From NCBI GenBank assembly GCA_947166345.1, contig CAMVDU010000017.1, positions 1 to 51,982 of the forward strand: DNA of 51,982 nt. The letters are read 5' to 3'. The translations under genes and the position numbers were made by a program. A model generated the notes under the pieces. The model was not told where the DNA came from. It saw only the letters and a program-made list of their open reading frames with translations, and did not search any database. This document shows, one piece after another, positions 9,268 to 18,396 of the stretch; within the stretch, counting starts at the first letter, position 1, and each line of letters begins with the position of its first letter. The DNA is from an uncultured Prevotellaceae bacterium. Its GTDB lineage: Bacteria; Bacteroidota; Bacteroidia; Bacteroidales; Bacteroidaceae.

Positions 9268-10621
9268 AAGACTTGAGTTTTCTTAGGTACCACCACAATA
9301 TGGGAAGTGTCATCGAGAATGACGCAAAGTCGCTGATTGGCATCGCATACCACACGCCGTCCAGTCCCCAGAACGTTGGCAGGATGAAGGCCAGGGGCAA
9401 GAGCACGATGAGCTGTCGCGACAGCGAGAGGAAGATGGATATCTTCACCTTGCCGATGCATTGGAAGAAATTGGTGATGAGCGCCTGCGAGCCAACGACG
9501 AAGAACACCATCATGTTGACCACGATACCGTGGGCCGACATCTCGAGCAGCACGGGGTCGGTGGCGAAGATACGCGCTATCTGCCAGGGGAACAGCATGC
9601 CCAGCGCCCATCCCACAAGGAGTATCGACGTGGCACCAGCGATGGAGAGCCACAGACAGCGCAACATGCGGTCGAACTTCTTGGCGCCGTAGTTATAGCC
9701 GATGATGGGTTGCATACCCTGGGTGATACCCATCACAAACATGAAGAGGGTCATCACCATGCGGTTGGAGATGGTATAGGCACCCACGGCCATATCGCCG
9801 CCATAGCGGTAGAACTGGTTGTTCATGAAGATGACGATGACGCAAGTGGTACTCTGCATCAGGAAGGGCGAGATGCCAATGGAGATGATGTTCTTCACCA
9901 GCTGCGACTTCAGGCGATAGATGCCTCGCTTCAAGTGGAGCAGGGCGCTCTTGTCAGAGAACAGCCACATCTGCCAGCAAAGGGCCAGCGACTGCGAGGT
10001 GATGGTGGCAAGGGCCGCTCCTCGAATGCCCCAACGGAACCACCACACAAAAGCAAAAACCAAAACGATGTTCATGCCAACGGTGAAGAGTGTGGCATAC
10101 ATCGCGTGGCGTGGTTTGCCTACAGCCCTCAGCACAGCGTTCATGCCGAAGTACATGTGGGTGACGATATTACCTGCCAGGATCACCTCCATAAACTGAC
10201 GGGCATAAGGCAACGTGGCGTCAGAGGCGCCAAAGAATCGCAGGATGGGATTGAGGAACACCATGCAAACGAGCATGAACAAAAAGCCCACAATGACGTT
10301 CAGCGTCACCGTGTTGCCCAATAGATGCTGGGCTGTCTCATAGTCGCGCTGCCCCAGCTTCACGCTGATACACGTCGAGGCACCCACACCTACTGCAGCG
10401 CCAAAGGCTGCACTCAAGTTCATGAACGGCATCGTGATGCCCAGTCCGGCAATGGCATCGGGACCCACCATCTGACCTATCGAGGCGCTGTCTATGATAT
10501 TGTACAGCGAGGTGGCTGTCATTGCCACAATAGCAGGCAAGGCATACTGCACCAGCAGTTTGCCCACAGGTTTCTGTCCAAGCTCTAATGCCGATTGCTT
10601 GTTGTTTTGATTCTCTTCCAT
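9245..10621 (-). CDS. MATE family efflux transporter
   Basis: 458 residues from the ATG at 10621 (MEENQNNKQSALELGQKPVG); a Met at 10663 would lie within the promoter and is rejected. Twelve hydrophobic segments and the duplicated MATE layout are visible, for example PAIVAMTATSLYNIIDSASIG near the start and ITQGMQPIIGYNYGAKKFD in the second half, as in Na+- or H+-coupled drug/sodium antiporters. It is the first gene of the operon, directly behind a strong promoter. Confidence 0.93.
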   Translation of the reverse strand: MEENQNNKQSALELGQKPVGKLLVQYALPAIVAMTATSLYNIIDSASIGQMVGPDAIAGLGITMPFMNLSAAFGAAVGVGASTCISVKLGQRDYETAQHLLGNTVTLNVIVGFLFMLVCMVFLNPILRFFGASDATLPYARQFMEVILAGNIVTHMYFGMNAVLRAVGKPRHAMYATLFTVGMNIVLVFAFVWWFRWGIRGAALATITSQSLALCWQMWLFSDKSALLHLKRGIYRLKSQLVKNIISIGISPFLMQSTTCVIVIFMNNQFYRYGGDMAVGAYTISNRMVMTLFMFVMGITQGMQPIIGYNYGAKKFDRMLRCLWLSIAGATSILLVGWALGMLFPWQIARIFATDPVLLEMSAHGIVVNMMVFFVVGSQALITNFFQCIGKVKISIFLSLSRQLIVLLPLAFILPTFWGLDGVWYAMPISDFASFSMTLPILWWYLRKLKSYGQKDNY

Positions 10622-10632
10622 AAAAACTTGTG

Positions 10633-10663
10633 CAAAGGTACAAATAAGCGCGCAAAACAGCAA
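10633..10663 (-). promoter_or_regulatory. promoter of the MATE-to-BI-1 operon
   Basis: On the reverse strand TTG (10661-10663), 20 bp, TACCTTTG (10633-10640). The -7 box ends 12 bp before the ATG at 10621, so the leader would be very short. No further promoter is evident before 2234, so it probably drives all ten genes. Confidence 0.75.
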
Positions 10664-10688
10664 ATTTATTAGCGTTTTTTAGGCAATT

Positions 10689-10706
10689 CATATTGATTTC
10701 AATATG
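10689..10706. promoter_or_regulatory. palindrome upstream of the MATE promoter
   Basis: CATATTGA and TCAATATG are perfect inverted arms with a 2-bp centre. The site is 26 bp upstream of the -33 element, which suits an activator or repressor operator. No regulator is encoded nearby. Confidence 0.4.
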
Positions 10707-10744
10707 ATGAAAGGGGTCTGCGTGATACAAGACGAGTGTCTTCG

Positions 10745-10950
10745 CGACGCAAAATTTGTCACATCGCGATGCAAGATGCGGCAGTTGCTTACCGTTTGAC
10801 TTAAGTCGAAAGGTCGTTTGACTTAAGTCGAAAGATCGTTTGACTTAAGTCAAAAGGTTGTCTGACTTAAGTCAAAAGGTAGGAAAGTGACGCTCCTTGG
10901 GTCACCAAGTGACGCTTCGAGAGTGACCTGACGGCACCTCTCGAGTGACC
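10745..10950 (+). repeat. composite 22-bp-period repeat, locus A
   Basis: At 10795-10882 there are four tandem 22-bp units, each with the exact palindrome GACTTAAGTC. Three more 22-bp units of the AAGTGACGC type follow (10885-10906, 10907-10928, 10929-10950), and two degenerate ones precede (10745-10766, 10767-10788). The element fills most of the gap between the divergent MATE and protease genes and carries no spacers or gene. The last palindromic unit ends AAAAGGTAGGAAAGTG, as in locus B. Confidence 0.9.
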
Positions 10951-10998
10951 CTTAGACACCTCTTATCATCATATGTCACAAGAAAAATGGTGGTTTAC

Positions 10999-11029
10999 TT
11001 GGCGTTTCACATTTTTATTCGTACCTTTG
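10999..11029 (+). promoter_or_regulatory. promoter of the subtilisin-like protease gene
   Basis: TTG (10999-11001), 20 bp, TACCTTTG (11022-11029), placed 27 bp before the ATG at 11057. It lies just downstream of repeat locus A. Confidence 0.75.
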
Positions 11030-11056
11030 CACACTACAAAGTAAAACCGAAAGCTC

Positions 11057-12481
11057 ATGAATCGCATACTACTGATCCTCGTATTGCTCACAGCCAGTCT
11101 CACGACGAGTGCCAAGAAGAAGGGCGACGACCCCACCTTATTTATATATAGGTATATGCTCGTCGACAAGAAAGGCAGCCCCCACTCCATCAAGAAGCCC
11201 GAACTGTTTCTGTCGCAGAAGGCCATCGAGCGTCGCCACAGACAGGGACTGACAGTCAACGAGACCGACCTGCCCGTCAGTCCCCGTTACCTCAGTAAAT
11301 TCCAGGTAGAGGGTGTCGAGGTGATAGGCTGTAGCCGTTGGCAGAACAGCGTGCTGGTACGCTCTACTGACACATTGCTGCTCCAGCAGTTGGCACAACT
11401 CTCCTGCGTCAAGGAGAGCCGCCTCGTGTGGACATCGCCTGAAAGAGTCGAGAAGAAAGCGGCTGACGAGGAAGTCAACTGGCTGACAGACCGTCCGTTC
11501 CTGGACATCGACTCCGTCAAGACCGAGTTCTACGGAGGAGCCAAACACCAGATCGAGATGCACGGAGGCCACATGCTCCACCAGGCAGGCTATCGTGGCG
11601 AGGGCATGACCATTGCCATCCTGGACGGTGGTTTCCAGAACTATGACCGCATTCCTGCCCTGAATCACGCCAGAGTGTTGGGCACCAAGAACTTCGTGGC
11701 AGGTCGGCCCAGCATGCAATTGAAGCCTGGAATGCCTGTACGCGATGAGAGTTTCCACGCCATCGATCACGGCACCAAGGTATTTTCTGTGATGGCGGCC
11801 TATGCCCCTGAGGTCATCGTAGGCACAGCCCCCAACGCCAGCTACTGGCTGTTGCGCTCAGAAGACGACGACACAGAACAACCCGTTGAGGAAGACTACT
11901 GGACGATGGCAGCCGAGTTTGCCGACTCTGTGGGTGTCGATGTCATCAACTCGTCGCTCGGCTACAATGAATACGACGAAAGCTGTGGCAGTTACCAGCT
12001 GCGCGACCTCGACGGACAGACAGCCTTCGTATCGCGTTCGGCCTCGCTGCTGGCCAGCAAAGGCATCATCCTCTGCAACTCGGCAGGCAATTCAGGTATG
12101 GGTCAGTGGAAGAAGATTGGCGTTCCTGCCGATGCGCGCAACATCCTGACAGTAGGAGCCATCACGGAGAGCGGCAAGATAGCCTCGTTCTCAAGCGTGG
12201 GCCCGTCGCAGGACGGACGCATGAAGCCCGATGTGGTGGCACAGGGATCGCCCACCATCCTCATCTCTGGCAAGGGCTCTATCAATCACGATATGGGCAC
12301 CTCGTTCTCGACGCCTATCATCAGCGGTCTCGTGGCCTGTCTGTGGCAGAGTATGCCAGAGAAGACGGCCTTCGAGATAATGGACCTTATTCGCAAGAAC
12401 AGCGACCAGTATCAGGCGCCCAACAACATCTTCGGATACGGCATCCCCGACTTCTGGAAAGCCTACACCAAGTCCCATTAG
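11057..12481 (+). CDS. secreted S8-family serine protease (subtilase)
   Basis: 474 residues. The signal peptide is MNRILLILVLLTASLTTSA. Residues about 20-140 form a propeptide-like region that includes a basic QKAIERRHRQ stretch. The catalytic triad is Asp190 (IAILDGGF), His238 (IDHGTKV) and Ser416 (GTSFSTP), with the oxyanion Asn345 in NSAGNSG. It is therefore expected to be active outside the inner membrane. It lacks a long C-terminal domain; the protein ends soon after the peptidase core. The stop codon lies within the first unit of a 9-bp repeat that leads to xseA. Confidence 0.95.
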   Translation: MNRILLILVLLTASLTTSAKKKGDDPTLFIYRYMLVDKKGSPHSIKKPELFLSQKAIERRHRQGLTVNETDLPVSPRYLSKFQVEGVEVIGCSRWQNSVLVRSTDTLLLQQLAQLSCVKESRLVWTSPERVEKKAADEEVNWLTDRPFLDIDSVKTEFYGGAKHQIEMHGGHMLHQAGYRGEGMTIAILDGGFQNYDRIPALNHARVLGTKNFVAGRPSMQLKPGMPVRDESFHAIDHGTKVFSVMAAYAPEVIVGTAPNASYWLLRSEDDDTEQPVEEDYWTMAAEFADSVGVDVINSSLGYNEYDESCGSYQLRDLDGQTAFVSRSASLLASKGIILCNSAGNSGMGQWKKIGVPADARNILTVGAITESGKIASFSSVGPSQDGRMKPDVVAQGSPTILISGKGSINHDMGTSFSTPIISGLVACLWQSMPEKTAFEIMDLIRKNSDQYQAPNNIFGYGIPDFWKAYTKSH

Positions 12482-12535
12482 CCCTATAAGCCCTATAAGT
12501 CCTATAAGCCCCATAAGACCCATAAGCCCCATTAG
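12473..12535 (+). repeat. 9-bp tandem repeat starting on the protease stop codon
   Basis: Seven 9-bp units of the form YCCYATAAG run from 12473 to 12535; the first (TCCCATTAG) supplies the last two codons and the TAG stop of the protease. The rest fills the 60-bp gap to xseA, whose ATG is in the same frame. A second in-frame TAG lies in the last unit. Confidence 0.85.
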
Positions 12536-12541
12536 CCCACA

Positions 12542-13768
12542 ATGAAAACCCTCACCCTCTACGAACTCAACTGGCTGGTACGCAGGACCATCGAGACAGA
12601 GATGGCCCAGGAGTACTGGGTAGAGGCCGAGCTGTCGGAGATGCACACCTCGAGGGGTCATTGTTATATGGAACTGGTGCAGAAGGACGACCGCAACAAC
12701 ACGCCCATAGCACGCGCCTCAGCCAAATGCTGGGCCTCACAATGGACCATCATCGAACCCCACTTCGAGCGTGCCACAGGTCAGCAGCTGCATGCAGGCA
12801 TGAAGCTGAGACTGAAGGTGTATCCTCAGTTCCACGAGGCTTTCGGCTTCTCATGGATAGTGACTGACATAGACCCCACCTTCACCCTTGGCGACCTGGC
12901 TCGAAGACGCATGGAGATTATTCGTCAACTGAAGGAAGAGGGCATCTTCGACCTGCAGAAAGGACTCGAGCTGCCGCTGTTCTGTCAGCGTATCGCTGTC
13001 ATCTCGAGTGCTACGGCAGCTGGCTATGGTGACTTTGCCAACCAGCTGACCAACAACGAATACGGCTTCAACTTCGAAACCCAACTGTTTCCTGCCATCA
13101 TGCAAGGCGAACAGGTGGAGGCAAGCATCATCAACGCCCTGAACGCTATCTACCAGCAAGCCGACGACTTCGACTGCGTGGTTATCATACGAGGAGGAGG
13201 CGCTACAGCCGACATGTCAGGCTTCGACACGCTGGCGCTGGCAGAAAACGTAGCCAACTTCCCATTGCCCATTATCACAGGCATAGGACACGATCGCGAC
13301 GAATGTGTACTCGATATGGTCTCGCATCAACGCGTAAAAACACCAACGGCAGCCGCTGCCTTCCTGATATCCAACCTGAAGGCTGTACTCGACACCATCG
13401 ATGATGCCGAACAGCGCATCGTTCGCTACATGCAACTGAAACTGACCAGTCTGAAATCGCAGATAGCCAACCTGCAGGAGACCTTCCCACGACTGCTGTC
13501 AGTCGTCATCACACGACAAAGGGCACGACTGGACACCCTATCGTCGAAGCTGCCCCTGCTCATCGAGCGTCGTCTGACACAGGAAAAACATCGTCTGGAA
13601 ATGATGAGCGAGAAGACACAGCACCTGGACCCTACCCTGCTCCTGCAGCGCGGCTACAGCATCACGCTGAAAGACGGCAAGGCCGTCAAGAGCGCAAAAG
13701 ACCTGCATAGCGGCGACGAAATAGAGACACGACTACATGAAGGAACCATCAAATCTATCATCAAATGA
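12542..13768 (+). CDS. xseA: exodeoxyribonuclease VII large subunit
   Basis: 408 residues, at the short end for XseA (E. coli 456). The N-terminal OB-fold (about 1-100) includes YWVEAELSEMHTSRGHCYMEL. The catalytic core has RIAVISSATAAGYGDF, VVIIRGGGATADMSGFD and PIITGIGHDRDECVLDMVSHQRVKTPTAAA, the hallmark motifs. A long helical region and a C-terminal LLQRGYSITLKDGKAV strand follow. With XseB it degrades single-stranded DNA. The ATG at 12542 follows the protease gene's repeat, and the 3' end overlaps xseB by 4 bp. Confidence 0.96.
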   Translation: MKTLTLYELNWLVRRTIETEMAQEYWVEAELSEMHTSRGHCYMELVQKDDRNNTPIARASAKCWASQWTIIEPHFERATGQQLHAGMKLRLKVYPQFHEAFGFSWIVTDIDPTFTLGDLARRRMEIIRQLKEEGIFDLQKGLELPLFCQRIAVISSATAAGYGDFANQLTNNEYGFNFETQLFPAIMQGEQVEASIINALNAIYQQADDFDCVVIIRGGGATADMSGFDTLALAENVANFPLPIITGIGHDRDECVLDMVSHQRVKTPTAAAAFLISNLKAVLDTIDDAEQRIVRYMQLKLTSLKSQIANLQETFPRLLSVVITRQRARLDTLSSKLPLLIERRLTQEKHRLEMMSEKTQHLDPTLLLQRGYSITLKDGKAVKSAKDLHSGDEIETRLHEGTIKSIIK

Positions 13769-13956
13769 ACGGAGAACAAAAATACGAAGAGGCTTTCGCA
13801 CAACTGCAAGACATCGTCAGAAAGCTGGAGAGCGACCAGTATGACATAGACGAAATCGCTGCACAGTTGAAAACTGCACAGCGACTAATCAAGTTCTGCA
13901 AGGACAAGCTGTCCAAGACAGAAGCGGAAATTCTAAAGATACAGGCCGAGGGTTAG
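13765..13956 (+). CDS. xseB: exodeoxyribonuclease VII small subunit
   Basis: 63 residues with the XseB signature YEEAFAQLQDIVRKLES followed by two helices. It starts on the ATGA overlap with xseA, so the two subunits are translationally coupled. Its TAG stop shares bases with the stop of the convergent outer-membrane gene (13953-13956). Confidence 0.95.
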   Translation: MNGEQKYEEAFAQLQDIVRKLESDQYDIDEIAAQLKTAQRLIKFCKDKLSKTEAEILKIQAEG

Positions 13957-14657
13957 AAGTAGATGCCAAATGAGAGCGACTTGAACTCAGGACCACGATT
14001 GGTCTTCAGCACGCTCATGGGCGAGTACTTGCAGTAGATGCCAAAGTCGTCAAACTCAATGATACCCAGCACATCGACTGTGAAGGGACGCTGGCCAATC
14101 TTCTTGGTGGTGACATCATAATCATCGTCATCAATCTCGAACTCGTTACCAATACGAGCGAAGTAGTTCCAGTTCAACTGGGCACCCAGAGAGATGGCAA
14201 ACTTCTTAGAGAAGCTCTGCTTAATCAGCAAAGGCATTGAAAGCGAAGTCATGTGGATATCTGAAGAAACATCTTCCATATCATCGTCTGCACGATAGAC
14301 TCCAACTAAATTGCCATTCTTCACAAATATCTTCGAATGACCTCTCAGCGTGTAGCTACGCCAGTTGAATCCAATACCTGCAGAGAACGTGGTCTTCCAA
14401 TCCTTCGGAGTATAGTCATATTGGGCTACAGTCCAACCAATCTCCCAAGAACGGAAAGGAGCAAACGACATATCATCAGGCACACTTGTAGGCACATTGA
14501 CACCCACATTAATGTGCATTGACCAACGGTCGTTCTCGTCCGCACCCTGTCCGAGGTCTATCAGACTCTTTTCAGGATCATCATCAACAGTCACTAATGT
14601 TTCGGCATTAGCAGTCATTCCAACTGCAAGGAATGCCAAGATAAACAATTTCTTCAT
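13953..14657 (-). CDS. outer-membrane beta-barrel protein, PorT-like
   Basis: 234 residues from the ATG at 14657; the signal peptide is MKKLFILAFLAVGMTANA. The rest is rich in alternating aromatic-hydrophobic strands (FSAGIGFNWRSYTLRG, FAISLGAQLNWNYFARIG) and ends with FKSLSFGIYF, a terminal aromatic residue typical of barrels. Acidic patches (DDDPEK, DDDDYD) could be loops. It is a predicted outer-membrane protein of unknown role. A promoter at 14691-14720 is divergent from that of ilvE. Confidence 0.75.
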   Translation of the reverse strand: MKKLFILAFLAVGMTANAETLVTVDDDPEKSLIDLGQGADENDRWSMHINVGVNVPTSVPDDMSFAPFRSWEIGWTVAQYDYTPKDWKTTFSAGIGFNWRSYTLRGHSKIFVKNGNLVGVYRADDDMEDVSSDIHMTSLSMPLLIKQSFSKKFAISLGAQLNWNYFARIGNEFEIDDDDYDVTTKKIGQRPFTVDVLGIIEFDDFGIYCKYSPMSVLKTNRGPEFKSLSFGIYF

Positions 14658-14690
14658 GTTATCAATAGTTTTGTTGTTTAAAAAACGTGG

Positions 14691-14720
14691 CAAAGGTAAA
14701 CATTTTCTAACAAACATCAA
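14691..14720 (-). promoter_or_regulatory. promoter of the beta-barrel gene
   Basis: On the reverse strand TTG (14718-14720), 19 bp, TACCTTTG (14691-14698), 34 bp before the ATG at 14657. Confidence 0.75.
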
Positions 14721-14738
14721 AGAAAAATCAAGAAAATG

Positions 14739-14769
14739 TTGCGAGTTTACAATATTATTGCTACCTTTG
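14739..14769 (+). promoter_or_regulatory. promoter of ilvE
   Basis: TTG (14739-14741), 20 bp, TACCTTTG (14762-14769), 35 bp before the ATG at 14805. It is back to back with the beta-barrel promoter, with the -33 elements about 18 bp apart. Confidence 0.75.
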
Positions 14770-14804
14770 CCGTAAATTATCAAGATAATACAATACATAA
14801 ACAA

Positions 14805-15821
14805 ATGAAAAACTTGGACTGGGGCAAACTGCCCTTTGGTTACATGCGGACTGACTATAATGTCCGTTGTTATTACAGAGATGGAAAATGGGGCGAGATT
14901 GAAGTCTGCTCCGATGAGTATCTGAACCTCCATATGGCAGCAGTATGCCTGCACTACGGACAGGAGGCCTTCGAAGGTCTGAAAGCCTACCGTTGCCCTG
15001 ACGGCAAGGTGCGTCTGTTCCGTCCTGATGCCAATGCTGAGCGTCTGCAGTCAACCTGTCGTGGCATCATGATGCCTGAGGTGCCCACAGAGCTCTTCAT
15101 CGAGATGTGCGAGAAGGTGGTACGCCTGAACCAGGAATGGATACCCACCTACGAGAGTGGTGCTACGCTCTATCTGCGTCCGCTGCTCATCGGCACAAGT
15201 GCCCAGGTAGGCGTCAAGCCTTCTGAGGAGTACCTCTTTATGATATTCGTAACCCCCGTAGGTCCATACTTCAAAGGCGGCTTTGCCTCGAACCCATACG
15301 TCATCATCCGCGATTACGACCGTTCGGCACCACTCGGCACAGGTAAGTACAAGGTGGGCGGCAACTATGCTGCATCGCTCTTTGCCAACCACTTGGCTCA
15401 CGAGAAGGGTTATGCCTGCGAGTTCTATCTCGACGCCAAGGAGAAGAAGTATATGGACGAGTGTGGTGCTGCCAACTTCTTCGGCATTAAGAACAACACC
15501 TATGTGACGCCAAAGTCAACCTCTATCCTACCCTCCATCACCAACCGCTCGCTGATGCAGATTGCAGAGGATCTGGGATTGAAGGTGGAACGCCGTCCTA
15601 TTCCTGAGGAAGAACTGGAGACCTTCGAAGAGGCTGGCGCCTGCGGCACGGCTGCCGTCATCAGTCCCATCAGTTATATCGACGACCTCGACACAGGCAA
15701 GCGCTTTGACTTCGGACCTAACCCTGGTCCTGTATCCAAGAAACTGTACGACACCCTGCGTGGCATCCAGTATGGTACCATCGAGGACAAGCACGGTTGG
15801 ACACGTGTGGTCATTGGCTAA
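14805..15821 (+). CDS. ilvE: branched-chain amino acid aminotransferase
   Basis: 338 residues, a class IV PLP aminotransferase of the longer (about 340-residue) type. The PLP lysine is Lys183 in TGKYKVGGNYAASL. Substrate-site landmarks are YGQEAFEGLKAYR (51-63) and LYLRPLLIGTSAQVGV. It interconverts Leu, Ile and Val with their 2-oxo acids. The start at 14805 is fixed by the promoter; a longer frame from 14736 would run through the promoter. The trmB gene follows after 28 bp. Confidence 0.95.
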   Translation: MKNLDWGKLPFGYMRTDYNVRCYYRDGKWGEIEVCSDEYLNLHMAAVCLHYGQEAFEGLKAYRCPDGKVRLFRPDANAERLQSTCRGIMMPEVPTELFIEMCEKVVRLNQEWIPTYESGATLYLRPLLIGTSAQVGVKPSEEYLFMIFVTPVGPYFKGGFASNPYVIIRDYDRSAPLGTGKYKVGGNYAASLFANHLAHEKGYACEFYLDAKEKKYMDECGAANFFGIKNNTYVTPKSTSILPSITNRSLMQIAEDLGLKVERRPIPEEELETFEEAGACGTAAVISPISYIDDLDTGKRFDFGPNPGPVSKKLYDTLRGIQYGTIEDKHGWTRVVIG

Positions 15822-15849
15822 CACATTATTATAACGTAAGTAGTTCAGA

Positions 15850-16620
15850 ATGAGCAAAGGAAAGCTGGCAAAGTTCGCCGATCTTGACACCTACGAAAAC
15901 GTGTTTCAATATCCCTACTCCATCATGGAAGAGGTGACATTCGACATGCGTGGGCATTGGCACGAGCAGTATTTCAACAACCAAAACCCTATCGTCTTGG
16001 AACTGGGTTGTGGCAAGGGGGAATACACGGTGGAACTGGCACGACGCTATCCTGACAAGAACTTCATCGGCGTTGACATCAAGGGCGCCCGTCTATGGAC
16101 GGGTGCCACTTTGGCTTTACGCGAGGGATTGAAGAATGTGGCGTTCCTTCGTACCAACATCGAGATTATCGACCGTTTCTTTGCTCAAGACGAAGTGGAG
16201 GAGATATGGCTGACGTTCAGCGACCCGCAGATGAAGAATCCCAGAAAGCGACTCACGTCAACATTCTTCCAGAACCGCTATCGTCACTTCTTAATAGATA
16301 ATGGTGTCATCCATCTGAAGACCGACTCCAACTTCCTATTCACCTACACTTCGCTGTTGGTTGAAAAGAACCAGCTTCCAGTACAGTTATGTACGGAAGA
16401 CCTGTATGCAGAGGTCTCAGAGCATTCTGAATATTCTGAAGCAGCCTCCATCCAGACCTACTACGAGTCGATGTGGCTGGCACGTGGACTGAACATCCGC
16501 TACATGAAATTCAGGTTACCCCATACTGGTGATCTGGAAGAACCTGATATTGAAATAGAACTTGACGACTATCGCAGTTACCATCGTACGAAACGTAGCT
16601 CGCTGGACGCCAGAAAATAA
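15850..16620 (+). CDS. trmB: tRNA (guanine46-N7)-methyltransferase
   Basis: 256 residues. The SAM site is [16 protein letters not shown] (49-64) with [13 protein letters not shown] after it, and the catalytic motif is [13 protein letters not shown] (123-135), where the proteobacterial form has DPWPKKRH. It makes m7G46 in the variable loop of tRNAs. It lies in a run with ilvE and the LRR gene, with 28-bp and 10-bp gaps. Confidence 0.94.
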   Translation: MSKGKLAKFADLDTYENVFQYPYSIMEEVTFDMRGHWHEQYFNNQNPIVLELGCGKGEYTVELARRYPDKNFIGVDIKGARLWTGATLALREGLKNVAFLRTNIEIIDRFFAQDEVEEIWLTFSDPQMKNPRKRLTSTFFQNRYRHFLIDNGVIHLKTDSNFLFTYTSLLVEKNQLPVQLCTEDLYAEVSEHSEYSEAASIQTYYESMWLARGLNIRYMKFRLPHTGDLEEPDIEIELDDYRSYHRTKRSSLDARK

Positions 16621-16630
16621 CACACTCAGC

Positions 16631-18370
16631 ATGAAGAAAACCATCTTTGCCCTTGCCATGATGCTCCTTTCTTTAACAGCAGGAGCACAACAGATGATTG
16701 TTACCGTTGATTCCGTAGGACAGTTGGCACGTCAGCTGCCTGACAGCATTCGCTATACGATGTCGGAACTGAAGATATGTGGTCCGCTGAACGGTAGCGA
16801 CATCAAGATCATACAGCTCATCGTCAACCGACTAAAGGCTAAGAAAGCGAGTGAGCATGTGCTGACGGCACTCGACCTTTCTGAGGCAACCATTGTGGAG
16901 GGTAAGGGTTCTTTCCGCACCAGCGCCGACATGCTACCTGCTGCTATGTTCCTTAATTGCAAGGCATTAGAGCGTGTTGTTTTACCTAACGCCACACCAG
17001 AGGTAAGCCGTAGCTGCTTCAGCGGTTGTGTCAGTCTGAAGGAGGTTGTCATACCTGACGAGACCACCGTCATCAACGACTATGCCTTTAATGGGTGTCT
17101 CTCGCTGAAAGACATCAAAATGCCTTATGCGTTGACAACCATCGGCAAGCATGCCTTCGATGGCTGTAAATCGTTGGGCACTATCGATATTCCTGAAACG
17201 GTAACCGCCATAGGTGCCAATGCCTTTTCCAATTGTACGGTGCTTGACAAGCTATCGCTGAATGCCACCATCAGCCGTATTGAAAATGGTACATTCCTTA
17301 ATTGTCAGCGGCTGAAGAGTCTAACCATCCCACAGACCGTGATGGCTATTGGTAGCGATGCCTTCAAGAACTGCACCAACATGGAGTCCATAGAGATGCC
17401 AGAGGCTATCGCAGAAATCGGCAATAGCGCTTTCGAGAATTGTGCAAACCTGCGTGGCATCGAGATGTCAACAGCGATGCGTATAGGCAGCGATGCCTTC
17501 AGAGGATGTACCTCGCTGAACTCGGTTGACATTGAGAGTGCCAACAAAATAGGCAACAGCGCTTTTCAGGACTGCACGGGTCTTTCGTCAGTCACCATCG
17601 AGGGCAATGTGCAGGCCATTGGTTCAGAGACATTCTCTGGTTGCACCAACCTGCAGACCGTCGTATTACCTACAACTGTAAAAACGATTGGTAACAAGGC
17701 ATTCTATGATTGCAAGTCGCTACCGTCTATCGATTTGCCTGAGGCTTTGACACGCATTCACGACCATGCTTTTGAGAACTGCGCCAGTTTGAAGTATTTG
17801 TACATTCCCAATCTGGTAAAACAGATAGGCAGCGATGCATTTGAAGACTGTACATCTCTCGACAGCGTCAATATACAAGGATTTATCAACAAACTCGAGA
17901 ACGACGTCTTCCGTGATTGTCATTCCCTACGTATTGTCATACTACCAGTATCAGTTAAGAGCATTGGCGACAATGCCTTCTCGCAATGTGCCTCACTCAC
18001 AACCATCAACCTGCCCATCTCTGTAACGTCAATCGGTGATAATGCGTTTGAAAAGTGTGCTTCTCTGGTGAATATCGCAATACCTGCCGCATGTACAACT
18101 ATCGGAAGTTCCTCATTCCGCGAGTGTAGTGCCTTGAACCGTCTGGAGTTGCCGGCAGCAATCAAAAAGATTGGTGGTAATGCTTTTGCCCAGTGTGTGT
18201 CTTTACGTGAAATGATTATTAACGCACCCCTTCCGCCATCTATCAGTAGTTCTACCTTCAAAGGAGTGGTGAGCAATGCCTGCAAGATATTTGTTCCAAA
18301 GGGTGCGCGCAACAATTATCGCAACGACAAAGCTTGGCGTAAAATGCCACAGATACTGGAGGTTCAGTAA
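16631..18370 (+). CDS. BspA-like leucine-rich repeat surface protein
   Basis: 579 residues. The start at 16631 is chosen because it gives a signal peptide (MKKTIFALAMMLLSLTAGAQ); longer readings overlap trmB. From about residue 110 to 540 there are some 18 repeats of the TpLRR/LRR_5 kind with the rhythm IG..AF..C.SL..I..P..V. This fold is used by BspA-type adhesins of oral Bacteroidetes and Treponema. It ends in ARNNYRNDKAWRKMPQILEVQ-like sequence without a recognisable sorting tail or anchor, so cell attachment is unclear. No promoter is seen in the 10-bp gap after trmB. Confidence 0.9.
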   Translation: MKKTIFALAMMLLSLTAGAQQMIVTVDSVGQLARQLPDSIRYTMSELKICGPLNGSDIKIIQLIVNRLKAKKASEHVLTALDLSEATIVEGKGSFRTSADMLPAAMFLNCKALERVVLPNATPEVSRSCFSGCVSLKEVVIPDETTVINDYAFNGCLSLKDIKMPYALTTIGKHAFDGCKSLGTIDIPETVTAIGANAFSNCTVLDKLSLNATISRIENGTFLNCQRLKSLTIPQTVMAIGSDAFKNCTNMESIEMPEAIAEIGNSAFENCANLRGIEMSTAMRIGSDAFRGCTSLNSVDIESANKIGNSAFQDCTGLSSVTIEGNVQAIGSETFSGCTNLQTVVLPTTVKTIGNKAFYDCKSLPSIDLPEALTRIHDHAFENCASLKYLYIPNLVKQIGSDAFEDCTSLDSVNIQGFINKLENDVFRDCHSLRIVILPVSVKSIGDNAFSQCASLTTINLPISVTSIGDNAFEKCASLVNIAIPAACTTIGSSSFRECSALNRLELPAAIKKIGGNAFAQCVSLREMIINAPLPPSISSSTFKGVVSNACKIFVPKGARNNYRNDKAWRKMPQILEVQ

Positions 18371-18396
18371 TAGCTATCTGGCAAATGCTGTAGCAG

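Noticed and set aside
9461..10324. 287-codon histidine-rich frame opposite the MATE gene
   Set aside because: The His/Asp/Glu-rich translation is an antisense artefact of a membrane protein; there is no promoter or start context.
10795..10882. CRISPR array
   Set aside because: The 22-bp units are directly adjacent with no unique spacers, and no cas gene is nearby.
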